Positions 1 to 12,240 of a stretch of DNA of 64,000 bases are shown in pieces. Source of the stretch: Delphinapterus leucas (lineage: Eukaryota; Chordata; Mammalia; Artiodactyla; Monodontidae); assembly GCF_002288925.2 (NCBI RefSeq), contig NW_022098000.1, positions 20,319,671 to 20,383,670 on the forward strand, in the 5' to 3' direction. The notes under the pieces were generated by a model. It ran no database searches, had not been told where the DNA came from, and saw only the letters and a list, made by a program, of their open reading frames with translations. Every line of letters starts with the position of its first letter. The first letter of the stretch is position 1. A program made the position numbers and the translations under genes.

Positions 1-331
1 ATTCAGATTCAGGCATAGTCAGAATGCCTGAATCCCCACTATGAAATTATAGGCTGCAATTACATGACAACAAAAGATCTCATCAGTGCAATAAAGTATG
101 CAATTTTAGCATACTTTTAGCGCTGTATATCCAGCTACTTTATTACCATAACCTTATTCATACAAACAAGGGACTAGATACTCTTATTGAGGCACCAGAA
201 ACAAATTGAGATTCAGAAAGATACTAGGCTTCCTGGAAACAGGGCAGATTTGTCATCTATGTTTCATAGTCACTGAATAATCATGAACAGATTATTCTAC
301 AAAGTATCCCTGTAAACCAGAAAATGTTATT
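1..331. other. Unique AT-rich DNA, nothing recognised
   Basis: No reading frame, repeat or RNA gene is recognisable here. It forms the flank on the 3' side of the antisense L1 that begins at about 332. Confidence 0.5.
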
Positions 332-1118
332 TCAGTTTAAAGTTATTATAAAATATTGCCTATATTTTCCTGTACTGTACAACGTATCCCTGTCACTTAC
401 TTATTTTATAAGTAGCAGTTTGTACCTCTTAATCCCTGACTCCTATCTTGCCCCTCCCCACTTCCCTCTCCTCACAGGTGACCACTAGTTTGTTCTCTGT
501 ATCTGTGAGTCTGTTTCTGTTTTGTTATATTCATTCCTTTGTTTTATTTTTAGATTCCACATATAAATGATAACATATAGTATTTGTCTTTCTCTGTCTT
601 ACTTATTTCACTAAGCATAATACCCTCTAGGTCTATCCCTGCTGTTGCAAACGGCAGAATTTCATTTTTTTGTGACTAATATTACACTGTATGTATATAT
701 TAATTCCATATCTTGGCTATTGTAAGTAATGCTGCTATGAAAATTGAGGTGCATATATCTTTTTGAATTAGTGTTTTCGGCTTTTTTTGATACATACCCA
801 GGAGTGGATTGCCGGATCATATGGTACTTCTATTTTCAGTCTTTTGAGGATCCTCCATACTGTTTTACATAGTGGCTGCACCAATTTTACATTTCCACCA
901 ACAGAGTACTAGGGTTCCCTTTTCTACATTCCTCCCCAACATTTGTTATTTATAGACTCTTTGATGATAGCCATTCTGACAGGAGTGAGATGATATCTCA
1001 TTGTAGTTTTGATTTACATTTTCCTGATGATTGATGATGTTGAACGTATTTTCATGGACCTGTTGGCCATCTGTATGTCTTCCTTGGAATAATGTCTATT
1101 CATACCTTCTGCCCATTT

Positions 1119-1586
1119 TTAAATTGGAATGTTTGGGTTTTTGCTATTGAGTTGTATGAGTTCTTTGTATATTTTGGATATTAGCCTCTTATCAGATATA
1201 TCATTTGCAATTATTTTCTCCCATTCAGTAGAATATCTTTCCATTTTGTTGATGGTATCCTCTGCTGTGCAGAAGCCTTTTAGTTTGTTTATTTTCGCTT
1301 TTGTTGCTTTTGCTTTTGGTGTCAGATTCAAAAAAATCATCTCCAAGTCCGATGCCGAGGAACTAATGCTTATGTTTTCTTCTAGGAGTTTAATGGTTTC
1401 AGGTCTCACATTCAAGTCTTTAATCCCTTTTGAGTTAATTTTTGTGTTCAGTGTAAGATAGTGGCCCAGTTTCATTCTTTTGCATCTGGCTGTGCAGTTT
1501 TCCCAAGACCATTTATTGAAGAGACTGTTCTTTCCCATTGTATATTCCTGGCTCCCTTGTTGTAAATTAATTGACCATATATGCAT
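1119..1586 (-). pseudogene. L1 ORF2p C-terminal domain remnant
   Basis: A 155-codon open stretch on the minus strand. Its protein contains the L1 ORF2 signatures [23 protein letters not shown] and [20 protein letters not shown]. These belong to the region between the reverse transcriptase and the cysteine-rich C terminus of ORF2p. It is a fragment of the antisense L1 at 332-4620 and is cut by stops at both ends. It is not a host gene. The overlapping plus-strand frames at 1129-1461 and 1480-1674 are shadows. Confidence 0.9.
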
Positions 1587-2255
1587 TTATTTCTGGGGTC
1601 TCTATTCTGGTCCATTGGTCTATGTGTCTATTTTTATGCTGATACCAAGCTACTTTCATACTATAGCTTTGTAATATAGTTTGAAATCAGGGAGTGTGAT
1701 GCCTCCAGCTTTTTTCTTTCTCAAAATTGCCTTGGCTATATGGGGTATTTTGTGATTACATGCAAATTCTAGGATTGTTTGTTTTATTTTTGTGAAAAAT
1801 ACCATTGGAGTTTTGATAGGAATTGCACTGAATCTGTATATTGCTTTGGGGGTATGGACATTTTAAAAATATTAATTCAATATACAGGACTTTTACCTCC
1901 TTAGTTAAATTTATTCCTAGGTATTGATATTTTATTCTTTTTGATGTGATTGTAAATGGGATTGATTTCTTAATTTCTCTTTCTGATAGTCTGTTATTAC
2001 TGTAAAGAAACACAACAGATTTTTATGGATTGGTTTTCATATCAAGCAGCTTTGCTGAATTTGTTTATTATTTCAAAGAATTTTTTGATAGAGTTTTGAG
2101 GATTTTCTCTATATAATATCATGTCATCTGCAAATAGTGACAGTTTTACTTCTTCCTTTCCAATTTAGACACATTATATTTCTTTTTCTTACCTAACTGC
2201 TCTGGCTAGAACTTCCAATACTGTGTTGAATAAAGGTGGCAAGAGTGGGCATCCT

Positions 2256-2458
2256 GGGCTTCCCTGGTGGCGCAGTGTATGAGAGTCCGCCTCCCAATTC
2301 GGGAGACACGGGTTCGTGCCCCGGTCCGGGAGGATCCCGCGTGCCGCGGAGCGGCTGGGCCCGTGAGCCGTGGCCGCTGGGCCTGCGCGTCCGGAGCATG
2401 TGCCCTGCAATGGGAGAGGCCACAACAGTGAGAGGCCCGCGCACCACAAAAAAAAAAT
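2256..2458 (+). mobile_element. CHR SINE (short cetacean tRNA-derived type), nested in L1 ORF2
   Basis: The copy begins 'gggcttccctggtggcgcag' and ends in a short A-rich tail. The tRNA-like head carries the A-box region (tggtggcgcagt) and a B-box relic (gggttcgtgcc), the internal RNA polymerase III promoter. A perfect 15 bp TSD, aagagtgggcatcct, lies at 2241-2255 and 2459-2473, so both borders are exact. The flanking sequence is L1 ORF2 read antisense, so this insertion is younger than that L1. The overlapping 74-93 codon frames are SINE translations, not genes. Confidence 0.96.
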
Positions 2459-3965
2459 AAGAGTGGGCATCCTTGTCTTGTTCTTGATCTTAAAGGAAAA
2501 GCCTTAAGCTTTTCACCATTGAGTATGATGTTAACTGTGGGTTTGTCATATATGCCTTTATTAAGTTGAGGTACATTCCCTCTCTACCTGCTTTGTTGAG
2601 ATTTTTTATTATAAGTGGATTTTTTATTATAAACATTTATCAAATGCTTTTTATGCATATATTGAAATGATCATGTGATTTTTATCCTTCATTTTGTTAA
2701 TGTGGTGTATCACATTTGTGAATGTTGAACCATGCTTGCATCCCTGGAATAAATTTCACTTGATCATGATATATGATCCTTTTAATGTATTATTGAATTC
2801 AGTTTGCTAATATTCTGTTGAGGATTTTTACATCTATGTTCATCCAGGATATTGACCTGTAATTTTCTTCTTTGCGTGTCATCCTTGTCTGGTTTTAGTG
2901 TCAAGGTAATACTGACCTCATAAAGTGTGTTTGGAAGAGTCCCCCCTTCTGCTTTATTGGAAGAGTTTTGAGAAAATTTGGTATTAATTCTTCTTTGAAT
3001 GTTTGATGTAATTCACCAGTGAAGCTGCCTGGCCCTGGACTTTTGTATATTGGGAGGTTTTTGATTACTGATTCAGTCTACTTGCTAGTAATTGAACTGT
3101 TCAGATTTTTTTAATTTCATCATGATTCAGTCTTGGTTGGTTGCTTGTTCCTAGGAATTTTCCTAATTCTTCTAGGTTGTCCAATTTGTTGGCATATAAT
3201 TGTTCATGGTGATCTCTTATGATTCTTTGTGTTTCTGTAGTGTCAGTTGTAATATCTCCTCTTTCATTCCTAATTTTATTTATTTGAGTTCCCTCTCTTT
3301 TTTTTCTTGGTGAGTCTAGCTAAAAGCTTGTCAATTTTGTTTATCTTTTCAGGGAACCAGCTCTTAGTTTTATTGATCTTTCTTATTGTCTTTTTTGTCT
3401 CTAGTTAATTTATTTCTGCTCTAATTTTTGCTATTTTCTTCCTTCTGCTAACTTGGGACTTCATTTGGACTTCTCTTTATAGCTCCTGAGGTGTAAAGTT
3501 AGGTTATTAATTTGACACTTTTCTTGTTTCCTAAGGTAGGCATTCATTGCTGTGACCTTCCCTTTAGAACTGTTTTTGCTGCATCCCATAAATTTTGGTG
3601 TGTTACATTTCCATTTTTGTTTGTATCAAGGTATTTATTGATTTCTCTTTTGATTTCTTCTTTGACCCATTGGTTGTTCAGTAGCATGTCGTTTAATCTC
3701 CACATACTTGTGAATTTTCCAGTTTCTTTGTGTAATTAATTGCTAGTTGCATACCATTGTGGTCAAAAGAAATTTGATACAATTTCAGTCCTCTTAAATT
3801 TATTAAGACTTGTTTTGTGGCCTAACATATGATCTGTCTTGGAAAATGTTCCATGTGCATGTGGGAAAAATGTGTATTCTGTTGCTTTTGGTTGGAATGT
3901 TCTGTATCTGTTAAGTTCATCTGTTCTAGCATGTTGTTTAAGGCTGATGTTTCCTTATTGATTTT

Positions 3966-4268
3966 CTATCTGGATGATCTATCCATTGATGTAAGTGGTG
4001 CATTAAAGTCCTTTGCTATTATTGTATATCTGTCTATTTCTCCTTTTAGGTCTGTCAATATTTGCTTTGTATATTTAGGTACTCCTGTGTTGGGTGTATA
4101 AATATTTACAAATGTTATATCCTCTTGTTGGACTGACCCCTTTACCATTATGTAACACCCTTCTTTGACTCTTACTACAGTCTTTGTTTTAAAATTTATT
4201 TTGTCTGGTATGAGTATAGCTACTCCAGCTTTCTTCTGGTTTCCATTTGTATGGAATATCTTTTTCAT
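3966..4268 (-). pseudogene. L1 ORF2p endonuclease domain remnant
   Basis: A 100-codon minus-strand frame containing KAGVAILIPDK, EGCYIMVKGS, ITFVNIYTPNTG and a degraded DFN motif (AKDFNAPL). In an active L1 these belong to the apurinic/apyrimidinic-type endonuclease that nicks the target DNA. The residue before DFN is not the usual glycine, and stops lie on both sides, so the domain is non-functional. It is part of the L1 at 332-4620. Confidence 0.9.
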
Positions 4269-4616
4269 CCCTTCACTTTCAATCTGTGTGTGTCCTTACA
4301 TCTAAAGTATGTCTCTGTAAGCAGCACATAAATGATTATTGTCTTTTTATCTGTTTAGCCACTCTATGTCTTGACTGGAGAATTTAGTCCATTTACATTT
4401 AAAGTAATTATTGATAGGTATGTGCTTATTGCCATATTGTTAAATTTTTCTAGCTGTTTTTGTACTTCTTCTTTGTTCCTTTCTTCTTCTCTTGCTCTCT
4501 TCCTTTGTGGTTTGATGACTTTCTTTAGTTATATGCTTAAATTCCTTTCTCTTTATCTTTTGTGTATTTACTATAGGTTTTTACTTTGTGGCTACCATGA
4601 GGCTTACATGTTATCC

Positions 4617-4705
4617 ACACACACGCACACACACACGCACACATACACAGAAAGGGAGAGGGAGAGAGAGAGAGAGAGAGAGAGAGAAAGAATGAGAGAG
4701 AGAGA
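4617..4705. repeat. Compound microsatellite (CA)n then (GA)n
   Basis: A short interrupted CA run (about 4617-4649) passes directly into a GA run (about 4656-4705, with small interruptions such as aaagaatg). It lies at the 5' (minus-strand) limit of the antisense L1. The 133-codon plus-strand frame that ends here is a translation of the repeat (THTHTH, then ERERER) and is not coding. Confidence 0.93.
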
Positions 4706-5394
4706 AAAATCTTATCATGTACATGATTCAGATTTCAGAGTTTTCAGTACCTCTATAACCATATTACATTAACAAAACCTCTGGCATTTCACACAAAATG
4801 CACTGTGGCAGGTGATTGGATATTGTGGAGAATACTGTCTACTACTCCACACAACATCCCCTTCTTGTGGACTCAAGAAGAATGTTCTCTCCAACAACAC
4901 TGGGAGAAGTTGAGCTGCTTCTTAGTAGTTGCTGAAATGTTGCCAATATTTTGGAAACTTTGAGTTATGCTTCTTTTGTCTTTGGAGACTAGGGAACTCA
5001 GGAACCATTTGCCATCCATACTTATATACAGGAGTTTGTGTACACTTAGTATACTAATTTTATCGCATTTCAATTTACTTGTCTACCCTAAATTTCTCTT
5101 TATTTTTGGCATTTTCTCCTATGATACTATGTGCACTTTTTAGAGGCCACAGTTTTTTTTGAAAAACAAAGCAAAAATAGGGTAAAAAAAGATAAAGAAC
5201 TAAAGGACAGAAGGAGGAAAATTAGGAGAAGAAGAGGGAAGAAAGAAAAAAAAATCTAAAATGGGTTGAAAAATTGTACAGTTGATTTGGGCCGCATAAA
5301 TAGCTAAGGGAATGATTTACACACCACCACTACATTCTTAGCAAATCAAATCTTGGAATGCTTTCTCAATGTTCTTTTCTGCCAAACTTCTTTT
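4706..5394. other. Mostly unique DNA with a purine-rich patch
   Basis: No coding sequence. A purine-rich, A-heavy stretch lies at about 5150-5265 (aagaactaaaggacagaagg and following). Nothing else is recognised. Confidence 0.45.
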
Positions 5395-5399
5395 TGTTG

Positions 5400-5427
5400 T
5401 TATTTTTTGTTTGTTTGTTTGTTTTTG
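5400..5427. repeat. (TTTG)n microsatellite
   Basis: About five TTTG/GTTT units within a T-rich stretch. Confidence 0.8.
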
Positions 5428-8400
5428 GAGTTGCTTAACTTCTTGTGAACTTACTCTGGTAAGAGTTCCCGGTGGGTAAGTACCACATCTCATTCATCTT
5501 AGCATTTCCCCAGCCTAGCACTTTGTCTAGAACATAATAGAAGCTTAGTAAGTCGGCACTAATTGAAAAACATCATGCAGTACTCAGATTTTTAGGATGG
5601 TATGAAATATTTTGGTATTTATTTAATGTTGGCTCTTTTAATTATTTCACCAGAAGCACAATAATAAGGTGAAAAAGAAACAGCTAGTGCTTATGGTGGG
5701 GGTGGAAGAGGGTTCTGTCAATGATTTTTCTTCTGCATGAAAAGGACACAGCTCTTTCAAATTCAGCAGCTGAGTGGATCCATATGCCTTCCAGGCAGAG
5801 TGTAGCCAGGGTAATGCTACAGATAATGTAATTAATTAACCCTTTTGTAGTCTCAGAATTTCAAACTTCTAGGTAATGGCATTTGTATAGTAATTTTCCT
5901 TGGTTCTATGTAAGATCTTTAACAGAATCACAAGATTCGCATTTAAATGTAAATGGTGGAAGGAAGGCAATGGAAGTTATTAAAATGAACACTTGATAAA
6001 TTTGGATAAAAGTGGCTTAGTACAATAAACTGTATCTTACATGGTTATTTGTATTCAGGAAATCATTGGTGAATGCCCACAGTTGTGAGCCCCCCATATT
6101 TGAAAAATAAACCAAAAAATTCATGTGCTCAATTTCCCCAATTCTCTCTGCTTCTCTCCCCACCTCCTGCTGCTCCTCCTTCTTTCCCATTCATTCATGT
6201 CTCGAAATTCGAGCAGAACGTTATCTAAACAATGAACAATTCTTCTGCTTTATGATTATAATTGTACACATTCTGAAGAAGTTTTTTTCTCCTATCCCTT
6301 ACAAAAGGATATCTTACCCCAACCCTTCTCTTTCCAATTGTGGAAATCAGTAGTATTAATGTGCCCGGTATTCATTTGTATTGATGAAGGTAGAAACATA
6401 GCTATTGAATTGTGAGTCTTTAAACAGACATACTTAAAAAATCTTCAATATAGTCTTGCCCAAATGTTATTTCAATGCCAGTTAAATCCAAAGACTGAAG
6501 ATGATAGTAAATACAACCCTCTTATTTCACTTCTGGGGCTGTACTCTTTGGCCAGCCTGCGGTCTTTTGCAGAAAATGAGATTGGTTGCCTCAGTTTAGT
6601 TTTAGAAAATAATTTATAACAAAAATAGCTTATGATAGTCACATTAGTAAACAAGGATAGAGAGGATTTAATGAGTGGGAGTGCCTGGAAAACACTAAAA
6701 TGACACAAAGGCAGAGGGTGTGTAGGCAGAAGAGGAGGGATGTTCTGTCAAAAGATACAGTAAATGTTTCATTCTAGGGGAATTTAATATATGAAGCAAG
6801 TAGACTTAATTTTAGTTGAGTATCAAACATATTCTCAGATGTAAGTTAATTTTCCTATATCAATGAGGCTTCAAGTTTGGCAATAGAATATGATTGTGAG
6901 TTTCTGAATTGACAGAAACTATTGTCAGGGAATTGACAATTGAAGGCACGATTGTTAAGATATCCAGAATTGGGAAACTGAGGGCTTGTTAAAATATGGC
7001 CCAAATCCAGACCTTGTGAGATAATTGCCTACTTGAGCTGGCATATGTAATCAGTTGTGACTGTGTGCCGTCCTTACATCCTGTAAGTTTAGGGTTTTGG
7101 ATAGCTAGGGGTAAGCTGTTTATAAACAGAAAAGAAAATAGTTTTCTATCATAAAGTTTCCCATGGATTTATTTGCCTTGGGTCACATTCTGTCATTCCT
7201 GATGTAACACATATGCTATTTGTATTATAATCATATCGTTAAAGCTATAGATATCTCTGCAGATGTGGATAGAAATGAAACATTTCTATTCCTTTTGTTT
7301 TGTTCTTTCCATTGGGTATCCTGTTGTACTTCGGTCTCTGTGAGATTGGAAGCTCTGAAAGCACGTGTTTCAAGTAGGAGGTGTCTCTTTGCTCTCCTCT
7401 GCAGGTGTCTGGTATCAAGCCACAAGCCCAGGGGACCTCCAATAAATAGACATTTACCGCTACAACTGCAACTACCACATATAAAGATCAATAGAATAAA
7501 AAACTGAGTCCTACTCCAGGCTCCATGGTAATTTTGTTTTGACGAAACCCCAGGGCCAGTAAGGAGGGATCTATGGGAGGGAAAGACTGGAGAAGAAGGA
7601 AATTTTACCTGGTTTCTTATAATGACAAAACACATAAACTTGTTGAACACAGAAACGCTCTTCTAAGCATCTTCTGTGGACTAAGTGGGAAGGAAAGAGA
7701 AAGAGATAGATTGCATTTCTCTTCAAATACACAGGTTTGTCAAACTCCTTCCTCCCATAATATCTAAGAAAATGAATGCAGTGTATTGCTTTACCCTGAA
7801 CGTGGTCCATTCCGTCATCATTGTCATTTCAGTAGAAATGCATTTCCACTCAGAGGATGATTTAAATAAAAGATTCCCCACTTGTAATCCAAGCTCCTTG
7901 GGCTCTGTGTTCCATTTCCTTTTTCTTTACCTTTTCTTAATTTTTTTAAAATTTTATCTTTGAACTATTTAGTTCAATTTGTGTGCAGAAAAAAGAGGCC
8001 TCTTTTATCTAAGGGAATAGAGATATGGTGGTTGGCTATTTCATTCACATTCTCCATCTAAATGTAATTTCAACGTCTTTTTGTTTTGCATTTAACAAAT
8101 ACAGATATTTGTACAGAGGAATTTAGCTAATTTACATCTGTATCAGAAAAAAATACTCTTTGGGGTTTTTTAACTACTAATTCTGCAAGGAAAGCTTGTT
8201 AGTGGTTTTAGGGTAAGATTTTAAAAAAAGAAGAAAAGTGGGGTCATCAATGAAAGGTCTGCCCTGCTCTTCTGACTTTAAGGCCATGCCTAGTTTTTAC
8301 GGCCTATAAACTTCTAATATTCTCTAGACCCTCCTTCAATATGTACAGAATTCCAGCATTTGAGCTACTGATATGATGGCTTGCAGATCTGTCCTAAGGA

Positions 8401-8452
8401 ATTTTTTCTTAATACATAAGAGGTTCTGTGGGATGTCAGACTTTCTCTAGTC
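5428..8452. other. Unique intergenic or intronic DNA with a few faint MIR/L2 relics
   Basis: At about 5500-5575 the segment cctagcactttgtctagaac followed by an AATAGAAG-type tail resembles the 3' end shared by L2 and MIR elements. At about 7335-7455 another L2-like 3' end (gattggaagctctgaaagca ... ccaataaata) is present. Frames of up to 139 codons on the minus strand at 7231-7650 overlap the L2-like segment and show no family motif, so I do not call a gene. Confidence 0.4.
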
Positions 8453-8464
8453 AATACTTTTTTA

Positions 8465-8667
8465 TATATTTAAAATAGTTAATCAACAGAGACCTACTGT
8501 ATACCACAGGGAACTCTGCTCAATATTCTGTAATAACCTAAACAGGAAAAGAATTTGAAAAAGAATAGGGTACATGTATATGTATAACTGATTCACTTTG
8601 CTGTACACCTGAAACTAACACATTGTTAATCAACTATACTCCAGTATAAAATTTAAAAATTTTTAAA
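8465..8667 (+). mobile_element. 5'-truncated L1 3' end with perfect TSD
   Basis: About 200 bp of L1 3' UTR in sense (gacctactgtataccacagg ... cactttgctgtacacctgaa) with an A/T-rich tail. A perfect 12 bp TSD, aatactttttta, lies at 8453-8464 and 8668-8679. This is a typical short 5'-truncated insertion. Confidence 0.92.
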
Positions 8668-8679
8668 AATACTTTTTTA

Positions 8680-9254
8680 AATGATAAATTTGTCAAATTC
8701 TAGGGCCTTGAAAAGGAGGCCTCCATGCTGCATTTTTCTAAAGTTTCCATTTCCTTCATTCTTCACTGTAACTATATTGTGTTTTCCTTTGACTTTCTTT
8801 CCTTGCTGCTGGGTAAATTGATCCTTCTTCATATTTGTTTCCCCAAACTCCCTCAACTTCATGTATCTCTTGGCACAGGGCTACCTATAAGCACCTTAGA
8901 AAATAGAGCAAAACAGAATATTCAGCTATGTGGCTAATGGGGTAGCATAGTATTTATAATAGCAACGTCATAATTTAATTAAACAAATTGCATTATACCC
9001 CAAAATGCTATTTTACTGCTATTAAAATAATGATTGTAAACAATTTACAATGATACAAGAAAATATTTATTATATAATAAGTTATTATAGCAACTACAAA
9101 ACTATGGATAATATAATCTCAACTGCATTCAAAAGTGTATACATAGAAAAAAGGCTGGAATGTAGTACACCAAAATGTACAATGATTATCTTTGATTGTT
9201 TGGCTTATTTTACAAATATTCTGCCTTGAGCATGTATTTCCAGCACAAAGTACT
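8680..9254. other. Unique AT-rich DNA, nothing recognised
   Basis: No coding or repeat signal beyond AT-rich low complexity around 8990-9120. Confidence 0.4.
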
Positions 9255-9592
9255 GACAACCAATTTACTCAGAACCTACTGGATGTTTGGTACTGCGCTA
9301 GGTGCGTGCAGCTATTATCATGTTTAATGCTTGGCACACACTGTAAAGTAGTTATGAATTTCATTTTGCATAGAAGAAACCCTTATCTCAGAAACGCTGT
9401 ATAAATCATATTAGGTCACACAGCTAGTAATAATAATTATCATCCCCATTTTACAGGTGGAAACACCAAGGCTCAGAGAGGTTAATTAACTTGCTTAAGG
9501 TCATCTTGCAAATAAGTAGCAGTATGGATTTGAACCCAGATCTTTCCGGGTGCAAATGTTGAAGTATTTCCAACATACCGCACTGTCTCTCT
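9255..9592 (-). mobile_element. MIR fragment(s), antisense
   Basis: The segment ccccattttacaggtggaaa ... ggctcagagaggttaattaa ... ggatttgaacccagatcttt is the reverse complement of the MIR core and tRNA-related head. The preceding 9255-9430 part (cctactggatgtttggtact ... aggtcacacagctagtaata) repeats MIR-like motifs, so two overlapping MIR copies may be present. Confidence 0.8.
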
Positions 9593-9599
9593 AAAAACA

Positions 9600-10655
9600 A
9601 ATAAACAATGACAATGGCAACAAAAACAGTACATTAAAAAGTGTGATAAAGAAAGGAGGATATCCAGTAGGAAACAGAGGAATACTTTGTCTCTGCATCA
9701 TTATCTCAGCTGGTCAGCTGTTCTTGCTAAGCCCTCTGGTCATTGTCCTTGTTTGTAGATCTGTGTATCATGTGTGAAACACACAATACCTTTTTCATAG
9801 TGTCTGTCTTCTGAGAATTTCAAAATTCACATAATAAATATTTCCTGGTGTCTTAGTAAATGTTTTTTGTTGTTTTATCTAGTAATAATCCTTGTTTAAC
9901 ACAAATTAAGCTTCAGAGAGTTGAAAAGTTTGTACCCATTCCCAGTCTGCAAATAATGCATGCTCTGAGATTATATTCATAGTGTTTTTTCTTGACTAGT
10001 GGTTTCCTGTTATTGGGCTCAGAAAATGCATATAAAAAGTGCAAACATTACTGGCATAAATATGGTATGTCACCAAAAACTGCTGTGGAAACTCAAAGAT
10101 AGATAAGAAATAATGAGGCTTATAGATTCATTAGCATTTGAATGATGAAACATGTATATGTGTTACTTCTTTGATCAATACTGCCCTGGAGGGAAAGTAC
10201 TGTATTTAATTGTCTTTCACAGACCTTCCACTGTGGACATCTGGTTGTTATGCAGTCCTGTAGCAGGACATTTCATTGCCTCAGTGTTGTAGAATTCAAG
10301 TTGCTATTTTATTACCAGCGATGGTATATGTTATGAGAAAAACGTATGAAAAGCATGGTCAAAATGCTGGAAACACAGCCAGGAGGGTGCCTCTATTCTC
10401 TCTGCATTGCCTGGACTTGACTAGGAGGCATGCTATAGGTAAACATGTCATATCATTCTAGGTAGTTTTCAAATTTGAGTGTTTTATTATATGTGTTGTT
10501 TTAATTATCTACATCTGTGAGCTATTTCATTAGATGAGTTCCACTGCATTATGAATGCTTCCTTTTCGTAGACGCCTTTCATTTTGAAATCTCACAAATT
10601 TGTGAACTTTGCATATGCATAAAAGGCCAAGGCAATGTTTAATTGTGGGGAAAAA
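9600..10655. other. Unique DNA, nothing recognised
   Basis: No supported gene or clear repeat. Short frames only. Confidence 0.4.
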
Positions 10656-10659
10656 ATCA

Positions 10660-10840
10660 AGTGCATTAGAGGCAGAGAGACCTGGCATCAAGTGCTGACA
10701 TCATTGTTTTCCAGCTATGTGATTTTTCAGGAAATTATTCAATCCATGAATGCGTTACTTTCCCAATCTGTGAAATGGGGACATTAGTACCTATCTCATG
10801 GAATCTTAAACAAGTAGCACAAATAAAAAAGCCTGACTCA
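10660..10840 (+). mobile_element. MIR fragment
   Basis: gcagagagacctggcatcaa, then ccagctatgtgatttttcag, then cccaatctgtgaaatgggga and tacctatctcatggaatctt follow the sense order of the MIR consensus. Confidence 0.78.
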
Positions 10841-10889
10841 TTGTGTAAATTATTTTCTTTCTCCCTTTTACCTCTTCTCAGTTATCTGT

Positions 10890-11037
10890 ACTGACGAAGT
10901 ATTCAGAGTGAGCTAGTGTACGTAGTAATAATCTAAAACAAAATTTAGTAAAAGTTTATTTTTTTTAACTAGAAATGTATTAGATGATGTTTATGGGGGA
11001 GGGGCAGAGGTTTGCCTAGTTGAAGCTTGTATTAAAA
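10890..11037 (+). repeat. Left arm of a 148 bp near-perfect inverted repeat
   Basis: This segment is the reverse complement of 12629-12776 over all 148 bp without indels. I find only two differences, at 10896 (G here, A in the complement; a CpG to CpA type change) and at 11019 (G versus C). Even the 8-T homopolymer matches. I do not recognise it as part of any repeat family. The arms are separated by 1591 bp. An 8 bp motif, tcagttat, lies at the outer edge of this arm (10878-10885) and also spans the end of the other arm (12772-12779). Confidence 0.95.
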
Positions 11038-12031
11038 TTAGGTACCTCGGTGCTGGCCAGTTAACGTGGAGGAGTGTGCTGCAGAAGCAAACACACGGCT
11101 GATGGGAGCTAGCAGCCAGTGTGGATGTCAAATATACCCTGAATAATCTGTAAGTGGATAACTGAGAATTTCTTATATTTAGTTTCTATGCTTATGACCT
11201 GGTGGCACACATGAGGGATGGGGTAATCCAGGAGTTAATGGAGGGCAAATTTTAAAATGCCCCGAAACTTATCTTGCTATAGAGAAGGATGCCGGTGCCT
11301 ACCAGGTTTCTGCTTGTTAATTTCTGTGGTTGCTGCTACTGGGGAGATTGTCCTCATTTGCATTGTCTTTCAGTGACCTACCTGGAGGCAAACACCTGCA
11401 GACACTTTATGTTCACAGAAGTATCACTTGGGACAGAGACCCACATCCATTCAGTGCAGCCAACTATGTTAAAATAACATTATGGGCAAATATTTCAAAG
11501 CTTAACATTTCAAATGGTCGCTTCACATACTATTTTACCCTCTCTTATTGCTCTTGAGTAATATATATCGCTGCCAACATAACTTCTTGGCCACTCCTTG
11601 GCCCTGTGTTTTTAACTTTTCAGATGGAATTCTTACAGAGTTTTAATTGTAGGTTCAGTAGCTGCATTCACTTTTTTTAAGAGAAAAGAAAAAGTCCCTG
11701 GTGAAAGAATGACTTGATTTCAGTGGGGAAAAAAAAAAGAATAAAAAAATAAAGCGGAAATGCATTTGGAAATGCGATTAGTTATATGTTACTTACAAAT
11801 TATGCATGTGTGTATGATTACATATTAAAGAGATCTGTTATAAAATTTATCATTTGCATATTGTACCATATATAAATTTGTTTATTCTAAATATAAGTAT
11901 ATATGTATGTATAATGAAAAATATATATTGTCCACATAATTATAATTTATAAATTTTACATTGGAAGAAAAATGGTCTGGACAGGAAAATTCTGAATGTG
12001 TATTAGCATTTTTTAAGAGGTATAAGTTTTT
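11038..12031. other. Spacer of the inverted repeat, unique DNA
   Basis: Mostly unique sequence, AT-rich at 11780-11950. Frames of 62-83 codons have no recognisable product. Confidence 0.4.
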
Positions 12032-12048
12032 AAAAAAAAATTATGTCC

Positions 12049-12240
12049 GGGGCTTTCCTGGTGGCGCAGTGGTTGAGAGTCCGCCTGCTGATGCAGGGGA
12101 CATGGGTTCGTGCCCCGGTCCGGGAAGATCCCACATGCCGCGGAGCGGCTGGGCCCGTGAGCCATGGCCGCTGAGCCTGCGCGTCCGGCAACGGGAGAGG
12201 CCACAACAGTGAGAGGCCCGCGTACCGCAAAAAAAAAAAA
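12049..12240 (+). mobile_element. CHR SINE with internal deletion
   Basis: Short CHR SINE in sense (ggctttcctggtggcgcagt ... gagaggcccgcgtaccgc, then poly-A). The TSD includes aaaaattatgtcc, at 12036-12048 and 12241-12253. Compared with its neighbours it lacks about 14 bp in the segment that reads gagcctgtgctccgc elsewhere. It lies inside the spacer of the inverted repeat. Confidence 0.94.

Larger units (their letters stand above)
332..4620 (-). mobile_element. Long decayed LINE-1 (L1MA-like), antisense, interrupted by a CHR SINE
   Basis: Read on the minus strand, this runs from the region between ORF1 and ORF2 (about 4620-4430), through almost all of ORF2, to the L1 3' UTR (about 590-332). 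The ORF2 start is visible at about 4425-4365, where the minus strand encodes ITLNVNGLNSPVK before a stop; this is the N-terminal endonuclease motif. Endonuclease blocks follow at 4268-3966 and the C-terminal ORF2 domain at 1586-1119. Numerous stops and frameshifts separate these blocks, so the element is dead. The 3' UTR type (residual 'cagtttgtacctcttaatccc' on the plus strand) suggests an older L1MA-class element rather than a recent cetartiodactyl L1. Net length without the SINE is roughly 4.1 kb. No clear TSD was found. The left edge is judged from loss of L1 similarity and is approximate. Confidence 0.88.

Noticed and set aside
2256..2340. tRNA gene-like head with A and B box
   Set aside because: It is the tRNA-derived head of a CHR SINE; the same sequence recurs at every CHR locus and cannot fold as a complete tRNA.
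4371..4772. 133-codon frame ending in THTHTH/ERERER
   Set aside because: It reads through L1 antisense sequence and a CA/GA microsatellite.
7231..7650. 139-codon minus-strand frame
   Set aside because: No recognisable motif, partly overlaps an L2-like 3' end read backwards, and several overlapping frames are open on both strands. Chance is the simplest explanation.
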